64,000 nt of DNA from Bifidobacterium pseudolongum subsp. pseudolongum DSM 20099 (GCF_000771225.1 NZ_JDTZ01000005.1:186001-250000); one strand, 5' to 3'. Positions 9,359-18,945 are shown, numbered from the stretch's first letter. A program made the numbers and translations. Notes: generated from the letters alone by a model not told the origin.

Positions 9359-10609
9359 ATGGCAGATGAATACAGGCCGCTCGCCGCGTTGTTCCACATG
9401 GACGCGTCCACAGCCGCGCCCGCCCATCTCAGAGAGCTCACCCACGCACGTCTGACCGCCGATTCCACATTCCGCACAGGAATCGCCACGAAGCTGGGCG
9501 AATTGTTCATCGGCATGCCGCGCGAGCTCACACGCCAGCTCAACGATGTGCTTGCGCGCGAAAGCTCGATCGCGGTGCTGTGGAACGGCATTCCACGCAT
9601 CATGAAGCACAGCTACATCGTACATGCGATCAGCGAGGAGATCCTCTCCACCAACGACATCGAAGGCGTGCGCAGCACACGCAAAGAGGTGCAGGACGCC
9701 GTCGAGACGGCACAGCATGAAGCCGGGCACACCGCATCGAATGCGCCACACGACCCCTACCGCACGGTACGCTTCGAAGAGTTCGCCCGCCTCTACCTCG
9801 GCCTGACCGACGAACAGGCACAGCTGCCGCAGACGCTTGACGATCTACGCACGATCTACGACGACGTGGTGGGCGACGAGATCACTGACGACGACCGCCC
9901 TGACGGCGAACTATTCCGCAACGGCGACGTGGAGATCATCGGCGCAGGCGAGCGTGTCGTGCACACCGGCGCGCACAGCGAGGCACGCATCAATGAGCTG
10001 CTCACCCAGATGCTCGCCTTGATGAAGTCCGAGCGGATCCCCCAGCTGCTGGCGGCCACCGCCGCGCATTTCCTGTTCGAATACACGCATCCGTTCTACG
10101 ATGGCAACGGCCGTATGGGCCGATACCTACTCGCACTGAATTTACGACCCACGCTCACGCTGCCCTCCGTGCTCTCGCTTTCGCGTACGATCGCCGACAA
10201 CCGACAGCGGTACTACAAGGCGTTCAGCAGCGTGGAGAATCCACTCAACCATGGCGAGCTCACGTTCTTCGTGCAGATGCTACTCGAGTGCATCGCACAG
10301 GCGCAGACCGAGCTCATCGAACGGTTGACGCGGCAGTTGAACTGTTTGGGCAGGCTCAGCGCGCATTGCGACGACCTCGGGCGCGAACATCGACTGTCCG
10401 AGCATGCGCGGCAGACATTGTTCGCGCTCATGCAGGAGGCCGTCTTCGGCGGTCGGGACGGCATGTCACTTGATGCCGCCGCGCAACATCTCCACCTGTC
10501 CAAACAAAGCGCGCGCAAAACCGTGGAGGAACTCGAGCGGGCTGACCTGATCACATTCACCAAACGGCGTCCACTCACGTTCGCGTACACGGGCGAGCTG
10601 CCGGAATGA
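9359..10609 (+). CDS. Fic family protein (AMP-transferase) with C-terminal winged helix
   Basis: Probable AMP-transferase that modifies hydroxyl side chains of target proteins using ATP. The canonical Fic motif HPFYDGNGRMGR is near residue 242. An N-terminal TNDIEG near residue 97 fits the inhibitory (S/T)xxxE(G/N) helix, which would make this a self-inhibited class II Fic. The C-terminal 80 residues (LSLDAAAQHLHLSKQSARKT and onward) look like a DNA-binding winged helix. The start has a GGGG-type ribosome site. Its target is unknown; Fic proteins with a winged helix are often stand-alone regulators or toxins. Confidence 0.9.
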   Translation: MADEYRPLAALFHMDASTAAPAHLRELTHARLTADSTFRTGIATKLGELFIGMPRELTRQLNDVLARESSIAVLWNGIPRIMKHSYIVHAISEEILSTNDIEGVRSTRKEVQDAVETAQHEAGHTASNAPHDPYRTVRFEEFARLYLGLTDEQAQLPQTLDDLRTIYDDVVGDEITDDDRPDGELFRNGDVEIIGAGERVVHTGAHSEARINELLTQMLALMKSERIPQLLAATAAHFLFEYTHPFYDGNGRMGRYLLALNLRPTLTLPSVLSLSRTIADNRQRYYKAFSSVENPLNHGELTFFVQMLLECIAQAQTELIERLTRQLNCLGRLSAHCDDLGREHRLSEHARQTLFALMQEAVFGGRDGMSLDAAAQHLHLSKQSARKTVEELERADLITFTKRRPLTFAYTGELPE

Positions 10610-10630
10610 CGGGCTTTGCCTCAGTACCGC

Positions 10631-11494
10631 TCACGCATACGTGAAGGTCATCGGGTCATGGCCGGCGCGCGTCGGGCCGTCGAGCGCGTCGATCTGCGCA
10701 TGCTCTTCCGGTGTCAGCGCGAAACCGAACAGGTCGAGATTCTCACGCTGGCGCTCGGCATGCACCGACTTCGGGATGATGATCGTGCCGTTCTCGATGT
10801 GCCAACGCAGGATCACCTGCGCAGGCGTCACACCGTGCGCCTCGGCGATGCGCTCGACGACGCCGTTCGCCAGATCGGCGCCGCGTGCCATCGGTGAATA
10901 CGCCTCCACCGCGATGTTGTGCGCGCGACAATACTCCACGACATCGCGCTGCTGCCATGTGGGGTGCAGTTCGATCTGATTGACGGTCGGGTACTCGCCT
11001 GTCTCATCGAACAACCGGTCAAGGTGCTCGGGCATGAAATTGCAGACGCCGAGCGTGCGCACACGGCCGTCTTCGCGCAATTTACGGAACGCCTCCCACG
11101 TTTCGCCGCTACGCCAGTCGAACGGCGTGGGCCAGTGGATCATGTACATGTCCACATAGTCGAGCTGCAGCAGTTCGAGCGAACGGTCGAACGCGCGCAT
11201 GGCGGAATCATAGCCCTGCTCGGAATCGCGCAGTTTCGTGGTCATCCACAGTGACGCGCGCTTCTCACCGGTGTTGTAACCGGTCGCGGCGAGCGCGCGC
11301 CCCACGCCCTCCTCATTGTTGTATCCGGCGGCACCGTCGATGTGCCGATAGCCGATTTCCAGCGCCGATTCGACGACCGGTACCACACCTTCGTCGTCGA
11401 TGCGCAGCACACCCAACCCAATTTGCGGGATCTTCGTGCCGTCGTGCAGGGTGATGAGGGGGATGTTCGGGATCTGGTCAGCGAGCGTGCTCAT
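10631..11494 (-). CDS. Aldo/keto reductase (2,5-diketo-D-gluconate reductase-like)
   Basis: NADPH-dependent reductase of the AKR superfamily, 287 residues. Family landmarks are IPQIGLGVLRI near the N-terminus, the catalytic Asp/Tyr region HIDGAAGYNNEEGVGRAL, YVDMYMIHWPTPFD, and the cofactor-binding IIPKSVHAERQRENLDLFGF near residue 250. The ATG at 11494 (MSTLADQI) has AAAGG upstream; a longer frame to 11533 is less likely. It converges on the Fic gene. The physiological substrate is not evident. Confidence 0.92.
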   Translation of the reverse strand: MSTLADQIPNIPLITLHDGTKIPQIGLGVLRIDDEGVVPVVESALEIGYRHIDGAAGYNNEEGVGRALAATGYNTGEKRASLWMTTKLRDSEQGYDSAMRAFDRSLELLQLDYVDMYMIHWPTPFDWRSGETWEAFRKLREDGRVRTLGVCNFMPEHLDRLFDETGEYPTVNQIELHPTWQQRDVVEYCRAHNIAVEAYSPMARGADLANGVVERIAEAHGVTPAQVILRWHIENGTIIIPKSVHAERQRENLDLFGFALTPEEHAQIDALDGPTRAGHDPMTFTYA

Positions 11495-11612
11495 AAGTGC
11501 GCCTTTCTGTATATCTACGACCGATGCTAGCACCGCGCATACAGCTGGTGATCAAGTTCAGCAAGGTCCTACGCCCTGCACCACTTGCCACCCCTCCTAC
11601 GCGCTGCCCTCT

Positions 11613-11709
11613 GGATTCGCTGTTTCGCTCACTGTTTTCGCCGTTATCGTCATCAATCCAGCGAAAAAGTGACCATAACGGCGAAAACAGTGACGTAAAC
11701 GGCGAATCG
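11613..11709. repeat. Long hairpin element, family B copy 2
   Basis: Imperfect inverted repeat of about 40-bp arms. Its arms share CACTGTTTTCGCCGTTAT and GGATTCGC-type ends with the perfect hairpin at 9038-9134. Roughly 33 of 38 arm positions pair. Confidence 0.75.
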
Positions 11710-11764
11710 TCAGCCGTCTACAGACGCCAGAGGCATAATCCCCGGAACCGGGCGCAGAAAACCG

Positions 11765-11793
11765 TGCGCCGGCATCCAATGGGCACCGGCGCA
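11765..11793 (-). terminator. Probable ara operon terminator
   Basis: Stem TGCGCCGG (11765-11772) pairing with 11786-11793. Read on the minus strand it is followed by CGGTTTT. It lies about 40 bases past the araA stop. Confidence 0.5.
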
Positions 11794-11832
11794 TGGCAGG
11801 AGGAAGGAAAGGGGAAAGTAAGTCCTGATCAA

Positions 11833-13350
11833 TCAGTGGCGGTTGCTGAGCTCGTGGTACATGTCTTCGATCTCGAGTTCGCGTTCGAATTCACGTGGCG
11901 TGGTCTCGGCGTCGATCGTCGCGAGTTCAACGCCGGCGATGCGCGCGAAGTCCTCCCACGCCTCACGGCCGACCGACGTGGTCATGCACGTGTGGTGCGA
12001 GCCGCCCGCGCGCAGCCAGCATTCGGCGGAGACCTCGAGGTTCGGCTCCGGCTTCCACAGCGCCCGCGCGCACGGCAGCTTGTCGAGCGAGCCGAGCGGC
12101 TCGACCACGTCGACGACGTTCATCAGCATGCGGAAGCGCGTACGCACGTCGGCGAGCGAGACGACGACCGCGTCCTGTTTCGGCGCCACGGTGAACACAA
12201 GGCGCACCGGGTCGGCCTTGCCGCCGATGCCAAGCGGGTGGATCTCCAGACGCGGCTTGGCGATGGTGCCGACGGACGGCGAGACTTCGAGCATGTGCGA
12301 GCCCATGATCATCTCATTGCCGGGCGTGAAGTTGTAGGAATAGTCTTCCATGAGCGAGGCGCCGCCGTCGAGGCCGTAGCCCATCACCGCGCCGATGCGC
12401 ACGAGCACCGCGGTCTTCCAGTCGCCTTCGGCCGAGAAGCCCCAGCCGTACTCCGAGGGGAAGCGCTGCGGACCCACGCCCGGCAGCTGCGGCAGGGCGC
12501 CCAGGTCCTCGAAGTTGTCCACGCCGGCCGTGCAGTTGTTGGCGCGCATCATGTTCACCATCGCGCATTCCTCGCGCGCGGCGATGAACAGCGAATCATA
12601 GTCCTTGTCGAGCAGTTCGGGCGCGATCTCGTACTTCGCCTTGTAGTCCTCGATGAGGTCCTTGACTTGGTCTTCCTTGACCGCATTGTAGGCTGCGACG
12701 AGCTCGTTGACGGCCCACGTATTGATCGAGGCGCCGAACACGCGCTCCGCTTCGGTCTTGTCGCCTTCCGTCACGGCAACATTGCGCATGTTGTCGCCCC
12801 AGCGCATCACGTTCATCGTGTTCGAGGCCTGCCAGCCGGCGCACGCGCGCGCCCAGACGCCGATCTTGTCGGCGACGGCCGGGTCGGTGTAGTGGCCGAC
12901 GACGATCTTGCGCGGAATGCCGAGACGCGTGACGATGTAGCCGTATTCGCGGTCGCCATGCGCGGCCTGATTGAGATTCATGAAGTCCATGTCGATTGTG
13001 TTCCACGGAATCTCGAAGTGGTGCTGCGTATTGAGCTGCAGCAGCGGCTTCTTCAGTGCCTCAAGACCGCGGATCCACATCTTCGCCGGGGAGAAGGTGT
13101 GCATCCAGGTGATTACACCGATGCAGTTGTCGTCCGCGGAGGCATCGACCATGAAGCGGCGCACGCCGTCCGACGATTTCAATGTCGGCTTAAGTACGAG
13201 CTTGACGGGGATCCGGCCGCTCGCGTTGAGCGCATCGACGATCTCGGTGGACTGCTGCGCCACCTGGCGCAGCGCCTCTTCGCCATACAGGTCCTGCGAC
13301 CCGACGCCGAACCAGATTTCCTTGCCCTCGAATGGGTTGTCCATTGCCAT
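11833..13350 (-). CDS. araA: L-arabinose isomerase
   Basis: Converts L-arabinose to L-ribulose in the cytoplasm. It is 505 residues, the normal length. Recognisable segments are EIWFGVGSQDLYGEEALRQV at the N-terminus, MHTFSPAKMWI, LNTQHHFEIPW and a metal-binding Glu/His core around EYGWGFSAEGDWKTA and MEDYSYNF. A GTGAGGAAT ribosome site precedes the ATG. It is the last gene of an araB-araD-araA set transcribed leftward; a 121-base gap with TTGGGATT-like repeats separates it from araD. Confidence 0.97.
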   Translation of the reverse strand: MAMDNPFEGKEIWFGVGSQDLYGEEALRQVAQQSTEIVDALNASGRIPVKLVLKPTLKSSDGVRRFMVDASADDNCIGVITWMHTFSPAKMWIRGLEALKKPLLQLNTQHHFEIPWNTIDMDFMNLNQAAHGDREYGYIVTRLGIPRKIVVGHYTDPAVADKIGVWARACAGWQASNTMNVMRWGDNMRNVAVTEGDKTEAERVFGASINTWAVNELVAAYNAVKEDQVKDLIEDYKAKYEIAPELLDKDYDSLFIAAREECAMVNMMRANNCTAGVDNFEDLGALPQLPGVGPQRFPSEYGWGFSAEGDWKTAVLVRIGAVMGYGLDGGASLMEDYSYNFTPGNEMIMGSHMLEVSPSVGTIAKPRLEIHPLGIGGKADPVRLVFTVAPKQDAVVVSLADVRTRFRMLMNVVDVVEPLGSLDKLPCARALWKPEPNLEVSAECWLRAGGSHHTCMTTSVGREAWEDFARIAGVELATIDAETTPREFERELEIEDMYHELSNRH

Positions 13351-13471
13351 GTTGATTCCTCACTTCACTGTGACATTGGGATTGATATTGGGTATTGGGG
13401 TTGTGTCGTTGATTGTGGATTGCCGCCGCGCGCCATGCACGGCTGTGGATCCGGTTGTGGATAACAATCGC

Positions 13472-14164
13472 TCAGTGCTGCCCGTACACGTTCTGGTAGC
13501 GGTCGTTGAGCTTGTCGATGTCTTCCTGCGGAATCGGGATGATCTCGCCCAGTTGGCGCGCGGCCCACATCGTGTGCGCCACTTCCTCCGTCATCGCCGC
13601 GGCCTTGACGGCGGCCTCGGCGTCCTTGCCGATGGTGAACGGGCCGTGGTTCTGCATCAGCACCGCCGGCGACTTGGGGTATTGCTTGAGCGTCTCCACC
13701 ACGCCTTCGCCAATCGCCTCGGACCCGATCAGGCGGAACGGCCCGACCGGCACATCTCCGCCGAACTCGTCGCCCATCATCGTCAGGCCACAGGGAATGT
13801 TCTGCCCGGTGGCGGCCCACGCGGTCGCATACGTGGAGTGCGTGTGCACCACGCCGTACACGTCCGGCATATGGCGGTAGATGTAGGCGTGCGAGGCGGT
13901 GTCCGACGACGGCGACTCCGCACCGTCCACCACATTGCCGTCCAGGTCGCACACGACCATCGAGCTCGGCGTCAGGTATTCGTAGCGCAGACCGGAGGGC
14001 TTGATCACCATCAGGTCCGCGGTGCGCAGGCGCTGCGAGACGTTGCCGGCCGTCCACACGACGAGATTCCACTTGATGAGCTGTTCGTGCAGCGACGCGA
14101 CCACTTCGCGCACCTGCTTGACTTCCGCGCGGACCTCCGGCCCATACTCTGCGAGCGTTGCCAT
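13472..14164 (-). CDS. araD: L-ribulose-5-phosphate 4-epimerase
   Basis: Epimerises L-ribulose-5-phosphate to D-xylulose-5-phosphate, which feeds the bifid shunt. It is 230 residues of the class II aldolase/epimerase fold. Metal-ligand histidines lie in VVHTHSTYATA (about residue 95) and the HGPFTIGKDAEAAV segment (about 170). The open frame extends further upstream, but the ATG at 14164 (MATLAEYGPEV) has AAAGGAAC directly in front and matches the family start. Confidence 0.96.
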   Translation of the reverse strand: MATLAEYGPEVRAEVKQVREVVASLHEQLIKWNLVVWTAGNVSQRLRTADLMVIKPSGLRYEYLTPSSMVVCDLDGNVVDGAESPSSDTASHAYIYRHMPDVYGVVHTHSTYATAWAATGQNIPCGLTMMGDEFGGDVPVGPFRLIGSEAIGEGVVETLKQYPKSPAVLMQNHGPFTIGKDAEAAVKAAAMTEEVAHTMWAARQLGEIIPIPQEDIDKLNDRYQNVYGQH

Positions 14165-14216
14165 TGTTGTTCCTTTCCGTATTGGCTGAATGACTGTTGG
14201 ATTGACTGCTGGACGA

Positions 14217-15836
14217 TTATTCGCCGCCGATCGGCATGCATTCGACCGCCGTGCGCTCCACCGGCAGCGCCTGCATGAACCGCGCGAAGAACATGCGGAA
14301 TCCTTCCACATCGGCGGGTTGCGGGTCCTCCGTCACGGACTGCGCATTTGCAAACACCACTTCGTCGAGATAATCGGCGAGCGGCGTGTCCGCATGCCGC
14401 AGATAGCCGGCGAGCACCGCCATGCCCCACGCGCCGCCTTCCGACGCCGTCGTCATCACGCGGATCGGCGTATCGAACGCGGCGGCGAGGATGCGCTGCG
14501 CCACAACGGGCGTGGCGAAGATGCCGCCATGCCCCACGAGCGAATCGATCTGCACGCCCTCGTCATGGGTCATCACATTCATGCCGATCGTGACCGGCGA
14601 GAACGCGCCGAACAACTGCGCGCGCATGAAGTTCGCGAGGTTAAACCGCGCCTCCGGCTCACGCACGAACAGCGGGCGGCCCTCGGCGAGCCCGGCCAGG
14701 AATTCGCCGGTGCGGAACGGGTAGGCGAGCATGGCGCCGGCGTCCGGGTCCGCCTGCTCGCTGATCGCGCTGCGGAACAGCTCGCCGTACAGGTCGGCGT
14801 CGCTGACCGAACCGCCGTTGAGCTGGGAGAATTCGCGGAACAGGTTGATCCACGCGTTCAGATCCGAGGTGAAGTTGTTGGCGTGGCTCATGCCGGCCAG
14901 ATCGCCGGCCGGGGTGGTGACCAGATCGACTTCCGGGCGCAGCGTGGACAGCTTGTGCTCGAGCACCACGGTGGCGAAGATCGATGTGCCGGCGGAGACA
15001 TTGCCGGTGCGGCGGCGCACGGAGTTCGTGGCCACCATGCCGGTGCCCGCATCGCCTTCGGGCGGGGCGAGCGCAACGCCCGGCTGCAGCACGCCGGATG
15101 GGTCGAGCAGCGCCGCGCCCTCCGGCGTGAGCGTGCCGGCCGGCGTGCCCGCGACGAGCGGCTCGGGCAGCAGGTCCTCGAGTTTCCACGGTTGCGCGGC
15201 CACTTCGGGCAGCGCGTCGAATTGCTCGATGAACGCCCGCTCATAGGTCTTCGTCTCCGGGTCGATCGGGAACATGCCGGAGGCGTCGCCCACGCCCAGC
15301 ACCTTACGGCCTGTGAGCTTCCAGTGCACGTAGCCGGCGAGCGTGGTGAAGTAGCGCACCGAACCGATGTGCGGCTCGTCGTTGAGCACCGCCTGATACA
15401 GATGCGCGATTGACCAGCGCTCGGGGATGTTGTATTGGAACAGCTGCGAAAGGCGTTCGTGAGCCTCGCTCGTGTTCGTGTTCTGCCATGTACGGAACGG
15501 CACGAGCAGCTCGCCGTCTTCGTTGAACGCCAGATACCCGTGCATCATCGCGGAGAAGCCGATTTGGCCGATGCGCACGAGCTTCTGCCCGTACTGCGCC
15601 TCCACGCAGTCGGCGACGTCGGCGTAGACGCTCTGCAGGCCGCGCCAGATCTTGTCCACGTCGTATGACCACAGGCCGTCCACGAGATGCGACTGCCAGC
15701 CGTAGTCACCGGTGGCGATGGTATTGCGCTCATCGTCGATGAGCACGGCCTTGATGCGCGTGGAGCCGAACTCAATGCCGAGGGACGTGCGCCCGCTGCT
15801 GATCTTCTCGGCCACCTGGTCTTGCGAATCCGACAT
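14217..15836 (-). CDS. araB: L-ribulokinase (FGGY family)
   Basis: Phosphorylates L-ribulose with ATP. It is 539 residues. The N-terminal ATP-binding element is GIEFGSTRIKAVLIDDERN. Mid-protein segments include IGFSAMMHGYLAFNEDGELL and the FGGY-type SEGGAWGMAVLAGYL near residue 455. The start MSDSQDQVAEK at 15836 has GGGAGGAA in front; the frame running to 16211 crosses the control region and is not credible. It is the first gene of the leftward ara set and diverges from the arabinofuranosidase. Confidence 0.94.
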   Translation of the reverse strand: MSDSQDQVAEKISSGRTSLGIEFGSTRIKAVLIDDERNTIATGDYGWQSHLVDGLWSYDVDKIWRGLQSVYADVADCVEAQYGQKLVRIGQIGFSAMMHGYLAFNEDGELLVPFRTWQNTNTSEAHERLSQLFQYNIPERWSIAHLYQAVLNDEPHIGSVRYFTTLAGYVHWKLTGRKVLGVGDASGMFPIDPETKTYERAFIEQFDALPEVAAQPWKLEDLLPEPLVAGTPAGTLTPEGAALLDPSGVLQPGVALAPPEGDAGTGMVATNSVRRRTGNVSAGTSIFATVVLEHKLSTLRPEVDLVTTPAGDLAGMSHANNFTSDLNAWINLFREFSQLNGGSVSDADLYGELFRSAISEQADPDAGAMLAYPFRTGEFLAGLAEGRPLFVREPEARFNLANFMRAQLFGAFSPVTIGMNVMTHDEGVQIDSLVGHGGIFATPVVAQRILAAAFDTPIRVMTTASEGGAWGMAVLAGYLRHADTPLADYLDEVVFANAQSVTEDPQPADVEGFRMFFARFMQALPVERTAVECMPIGGE

Positions 15837-16142
15837 CGTTCCTCCCGTATGAATGTGCACGTCGTTGTTGGCTATCTCTATGTTAGCGCTCACATACATG
15901 GAAACACGCCGAGGGACCAAAATAGCACTTGCCTTCGGTGAGCACCGGCAGGTCAACACGCCGAGCAAGTGTTGGCATTTCAGTCTTTGGCTGATCGTCG
16001 GCGCCCATCCTGCGTGTTGGGGGCCACACACGCGGTACTTTGAAATACACACACAGTAGCGGTACGGGCTTCGACGCCGAAACCCATGCCGATTGCGCGT
16101 GAACCTTCGTGTCGGGTACCGCAGAAAGGACAAAGAGGCCAT
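15837..16142. promoter_or_regulatory. Divergent araB / arabinofuranosidase control region
   Basis: A 306-base gap between two divergent arabinose genes. It contains a LacI-type operator (15879-15896) close to araB. No gene is evident in it. Confidence 0.65.
15879..15896. promoter_or_regulatory. LacI-family operator upstream of araB
   Basis: TATGTTAGCGCTCACATA is an 18-base near-palindrome (8 of 9 positions pair) with the central AGCGCT typical of LacI-family repressor sites. Bifidobacterial arabinose genes are known to be under a LacI-type regulator (AraQ); assignment to that regulator is inference. Confidence 0.65.
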
Positions 16143-17684
16143 ATGACACAGCAGACTGAAACACATGCCAAGCTCGTGGTAGACGACGAATTCAAGGTCG
16201 GCCCGGTGCACGACCGGGTGTTCGGGTCATTCGTCGAGCATCTGGGACGCTGCGTATACACCGGCATCTACGAGCCAGGGCATCCCACCGCTGACGAGGA
16301 GGGGTTCCGGCAGGACGTAATCGACCTGGTCAAGGAACTGGGCGCCACCACCATCCGCTACCCCGGCGGCAACTTCGTCTCCGGCTACAACTGGGAAGAC
16401 GGCGTGGGCCCCAAGCAGGACCGCCCCCGCCGCCTCGATCTGGCGTGGCATTCCACCGAGACGAACCAATTCGGCTTGCACGAGATGGCCTCGTGGCTGC
16501 GCAAGGCCGGTGGCAACGAGCTCATGGAAGCCGTCAACCTCGGCACCCGCGGCCTGGCCGAAGCACTCGACCTGTTGGAATACGCGAACGTCCCCGACGG
16601 CACGGCCCGGTCGAAGGAACGCATCCGCAACGGCGCCAAGGACCCATTCGACATCCGCATGTGGTGCCTGGGCAACGAGATGGACGGCCCGTGGCAAACA
16701 GGGCACAAAAGCGCCGAGGACTACGGCAAACTCGCCGCTTCGGTCGCGGCCGGCATGCGCATGATCGACCCAGGCCTTGAGCTGGTGGTCTGCGGTTCGT
16801 CGAGCCACACGATGGACACGTTCGGCAAGTGGGAAGAGACCGTGCTCGAACACACCTTCGACAAAGTGAACTTCGTCTCCGCGCACGCCTACTACTTCCC
16901 GCAGATCATGCCCGACGGCTCGCGCGACATGGCGTCGTTCCTCGCCTCCGGTGTGGACATGGACGGCTTCATCAAAGACGTCGGCGCCGCCATCGACGCC
17001 ACCCGTTCGCGACTCAAAAGCGACCACAACGTGTACATCTCATTCGATGAATGGAACGTGTGGTATATGGGGGAAGAACCGAGCAAGAACCCCGAAGGCA
17101 TTGGCAACTGGCCAGTAGCGCCCCGTTTGCTCGAAGACATTTATTCAGTGGCGGACGCGGTGGTGGTCGGGGACCTGCTCATCACATTGCTGCAGAACGC
17201 CGACCGTGTGCATGCCGCGTCGCTCGCCCAGCTCGTCAACGTGATCGCGCCGATCATGACCGAACCCAACGGCCCTGCATGGCGGCAGACCACCTTCTAC
17301 CCGTTCTCGCTCACCGCCGCCTGGGCCAAGGGCGGCAGCGTGCTGGAACCCAAGATCGAATCCCCCCAATACCACACCGACCGCTACGGCGATGTGGCCT
17401 CCACGAACGCCGTGGCTGTGCGCGGAGCGGATGGCTCCGTCGCCGTGTTCGTCACCAACCGCTCGTTGGACGACGAATGCACATTCGACATCAAACTGCC
17501 GGAGGGCTTCACACCGCATGAGATCGAGGCCCGCACCCTCCATGACGACGACATCCTCGCCGCCAACACACTCCACGACCAACACCGCGTGGAACCATAC
17601 ACCAATGACTCCGCCTCAATGCACAGCGGAACCGTCTCGGTCACGCTTCCACCGGTGAGCTGGACAGCCATCCAGATACGTTGA
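16143..17684 (+). CDS. abfA: Alpha-L-arabinofuranosidase, GH51
   Basis: Intracellular exo-enzyme removing terminal arabinofuranosyl groups from arabinan or arabinoxylan oligosaccharides. It is 513 residues with no signal peptide. GH51 landmarks are FGSFVEHLGRCVYTGIYEPG near the start, ATTIRYPGGNFVSGYNWEDG, the acid/base glutamate in WCLGNEMDGPW near residue 175, and the nucleophile glutamate in SFDEWNVWY near residue 300. The ATG at 16143 (MTQQTETHAK) is chosen over 16086 because GAAAGGA and AGAGG precede it. Its arabinose product would feed the adjacent araBDA pathway. Confidence 0.95.
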   Translation: MTQQTETHAKLVVDDEFKVGPVHDRVFGSFVEHLGRCVYTGIYEPGHPTADEEGFRQDVIDLVKELGATTIRYPGGNFVSGYNWEDGVGPKQDRPRRLDLAWHSTETNQFGLHEMASWLRKAGGNELMEAVNLGTRGLAEALDLLEYANVPDGTARSKERIRNGAKDPFDIRMWCLGNEMDGPWQTGHKSAEDYGKLAASVAAGMRMIDPGLELVVCGSSSHTMDTFGKWEETVLEHTFDKVNFVSAHAYYFPQIMPDGSRDMASFLASGVDMDGFIKDVGAAIDATRSRLKSDHNVYISFDEWNVWYMGEEPSKNPEGIGNWPVAPRLLEDIYSVADAVVVGDLLITLLQNADRVHAASLAQLVNVIAPIMTEPNGPAWRQTTFYPFSLTAAWAKGGSVLEPKIESPQYHTDRYGDVASTNAVAVRGADGSVAVFVTNRSLDDECTFDIKLPEGFTPHEIEARTLHDDDILAANTLHDQHRVEPYTNDSASMHSGTVSVTLPPVSWTAIQIR

Positions 17685-17726
17685 CACGCGTGCACACATC
17701 CGGTTTCACCTTGGTGGAACGCTCGT

Positions 17727-17762
17727 CGAAGAAGCACTGATCGGCCGGTCAGCGCTTCTTCG
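17727..17762. terminator. Convergent terminator after arabinofuranosidase
   Basis: A near-perfect inverted repeat with CGAAGAAGC ends (17727-17762, 18 of 20 half-positions paired). It overlaps the 3' end of the convergent membrane-protein gene. Confidence 0.6.
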
Positions 17763-18084
17763 GCTTCGCTTTGCGCAACGGCGACTGCGGTTCGGCCGGC
17801 TTGAGCATGGGGAACTGCGCCAGCAGCCACCGCCGCACCGCCGGGACGCGGCAGATGCCCACGCCCACGGCGAGCGCCGCGATCGCGACCCACGATGCGA
17901 TGTCCATGCTCAGCAGCATCAGGATCACCACAAGGCCGCATGCGAGCAGGCCGCCCAATTGCTGGTATTTGTTCTGTTCCTCGGTGATCTGCTCACGCTT
18001 GAGCGGCATCGATCCCAGGAACATGCCCAGCGCGCAGCAGCCAATGCCGACGACAATGGAGACGATGAGTTCAGTGGTGTTCAT
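17749..18084 (-). CDS. Small hypothetical membrane protein
   Basis: A 111-residue protein not recognised. It has three hydrophobic segments (about residues 5-25, 45-62 and 64-82) and a basic, Pro/Lys-rich tail ending KPKKR. An AAGGAAGG ribosome site lies in front of the ATG, so translation is likely. It lies downstream of the ROK/ATPase pair on the same strand, 54 bases after the ATPase stop, and may be read with them. Confidence 0.75.
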   Translation of the reverse strand: MNTTELIVSIVVGIGCCALGMFLGSMPLKREQITEEQNKYQQLGGLLACGLVVILMLLSMDIASWVAIAALAVGVGICRVPAVRRWLLAQFPMLKPAEPQSPLRKAKPKKR

Positions 18085-18138
18085 GTGTGCACCTTCCTTG
18101 GTTGGGCAGGGAACCGCACCATTGCGGCCCCACGAAAA

Positions 18139-18945
18139 CTATTCCGCCTCGCCCGAGCGCGGCATGCGCGCCCGTGAGGCCCGTGCGCGCATGCGGGTGG
18201 CCACCGCGCCTTTGCTCACGCCCGAGATCTCCGCGATCACTTCTTCGTACGTGGTGTCGGCGGTGGCGTGCACAGCGCACACCGCACCGTGCCGCATGAC
18301 GACGATGCGGTCGGCTATCGCGAACACGTTCGGCAGGTCGTGGCAGACCATGATCACGCTGCGTTCGGCCGACCGCAGCCGCACAATGTAATCGAGCACT
18401 TCGGCCGTCTGCGTCACCGAAAGCGAGGCCGTAGGCTCGTCGAGCACAATCAGACTGGGATTGTTGAGCAGTGTGCGCGCGATGGCCACGGTCTGCCGCT
18501 GGCCGCCCGAAAGCGAGGCGATGCTCTGCCCCGCGCGCACCGGTGTGGACAGTGTGTTGAGCACTTCGCGCGCCTTGGCGTACATGCCCGCGTCGTCGCG
18601 CACCGAAAGCCCTTGGCGCATCTCGCGCCCCAGGAAGATGTTCGCGGAGACGTCGAGGTTCTCGCAGAACTGCGGCTGTTGAAACGCCGACGCTATGCCC
18701 AGTTCCGCTGCCTTGGCCACGCTGTCGAGCCGCACCGTCTCGCCGCGCACCGCGATGCTGCCGGCGTCTGGCTGCACAAGCCCGGCCAGCACGTGCACGA
18801 GCGTGGATTTTCCAGCGCCGTTGTCGCCGACCACGGCCACGATCTGCCGCGTCTGCACCACAAGGTCGACGTCGCGCAGCGCCTCCACGTTCCCGTAGCG
18901 TTTCGAGACCTCGCGCAGTTCAATCAACGTTGACTGATGGCTCAT
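18139..18945 (-). CDS. Sugar ABC transporter ATP-binding protein, single-domain (FrcA-like)
   Basis: ATPase of a CUT2-type sugar importer, 268 residues with one nucleotide-binding domain. Walker A is GDNGAGKSTL near residue 41, the signature is SIASLSGGQRQTVAIARTLL near 140, and Walker B is LIVLDEPTASLS near 165. CUT2 ATPases usually carry two fused domains; this single-domain form resembles FrcA of fructose systems. The ATG at 18945 has GGGGGAAGG upstream and overlaps the 3' end of the ROK gene by 26 bases. No permease or binding protein is adjacent on this strand. Confidence 0.85.
   Translation of the reverse strand: MSHQSTLIELREVSKRYGNVEALRDVDLVVQTRQIVAVVGDNGAGKSTLVHVLAGLVQPDAGSIAVRGETVRLDSVAKAAELGIASAFQQPQFCENLDVSANIFLGREMRQGLSVRDDAGMYAKAREVLNTLSTPVRAGQSIASLSGGQRQTVAIARTLLNNPSLIVLDEPTASLSVTQTAEVLDYIVRLRSAERSVIMVCHDLPNVFAIADRIVVMRHGAVCAVHATADTTYEEVIAEISGVSKGAVATRMRARASRARMPRSGEAE

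Larger units (their letters stand above)
11495..11832. other. Region between aldo/keto reductase and araA
   Basis: About 340 bases without a gene. It holds the second long hairpin element (11613-11709) and the probable ara operon terminator (about 11765-11793). Confidence 0.7.
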
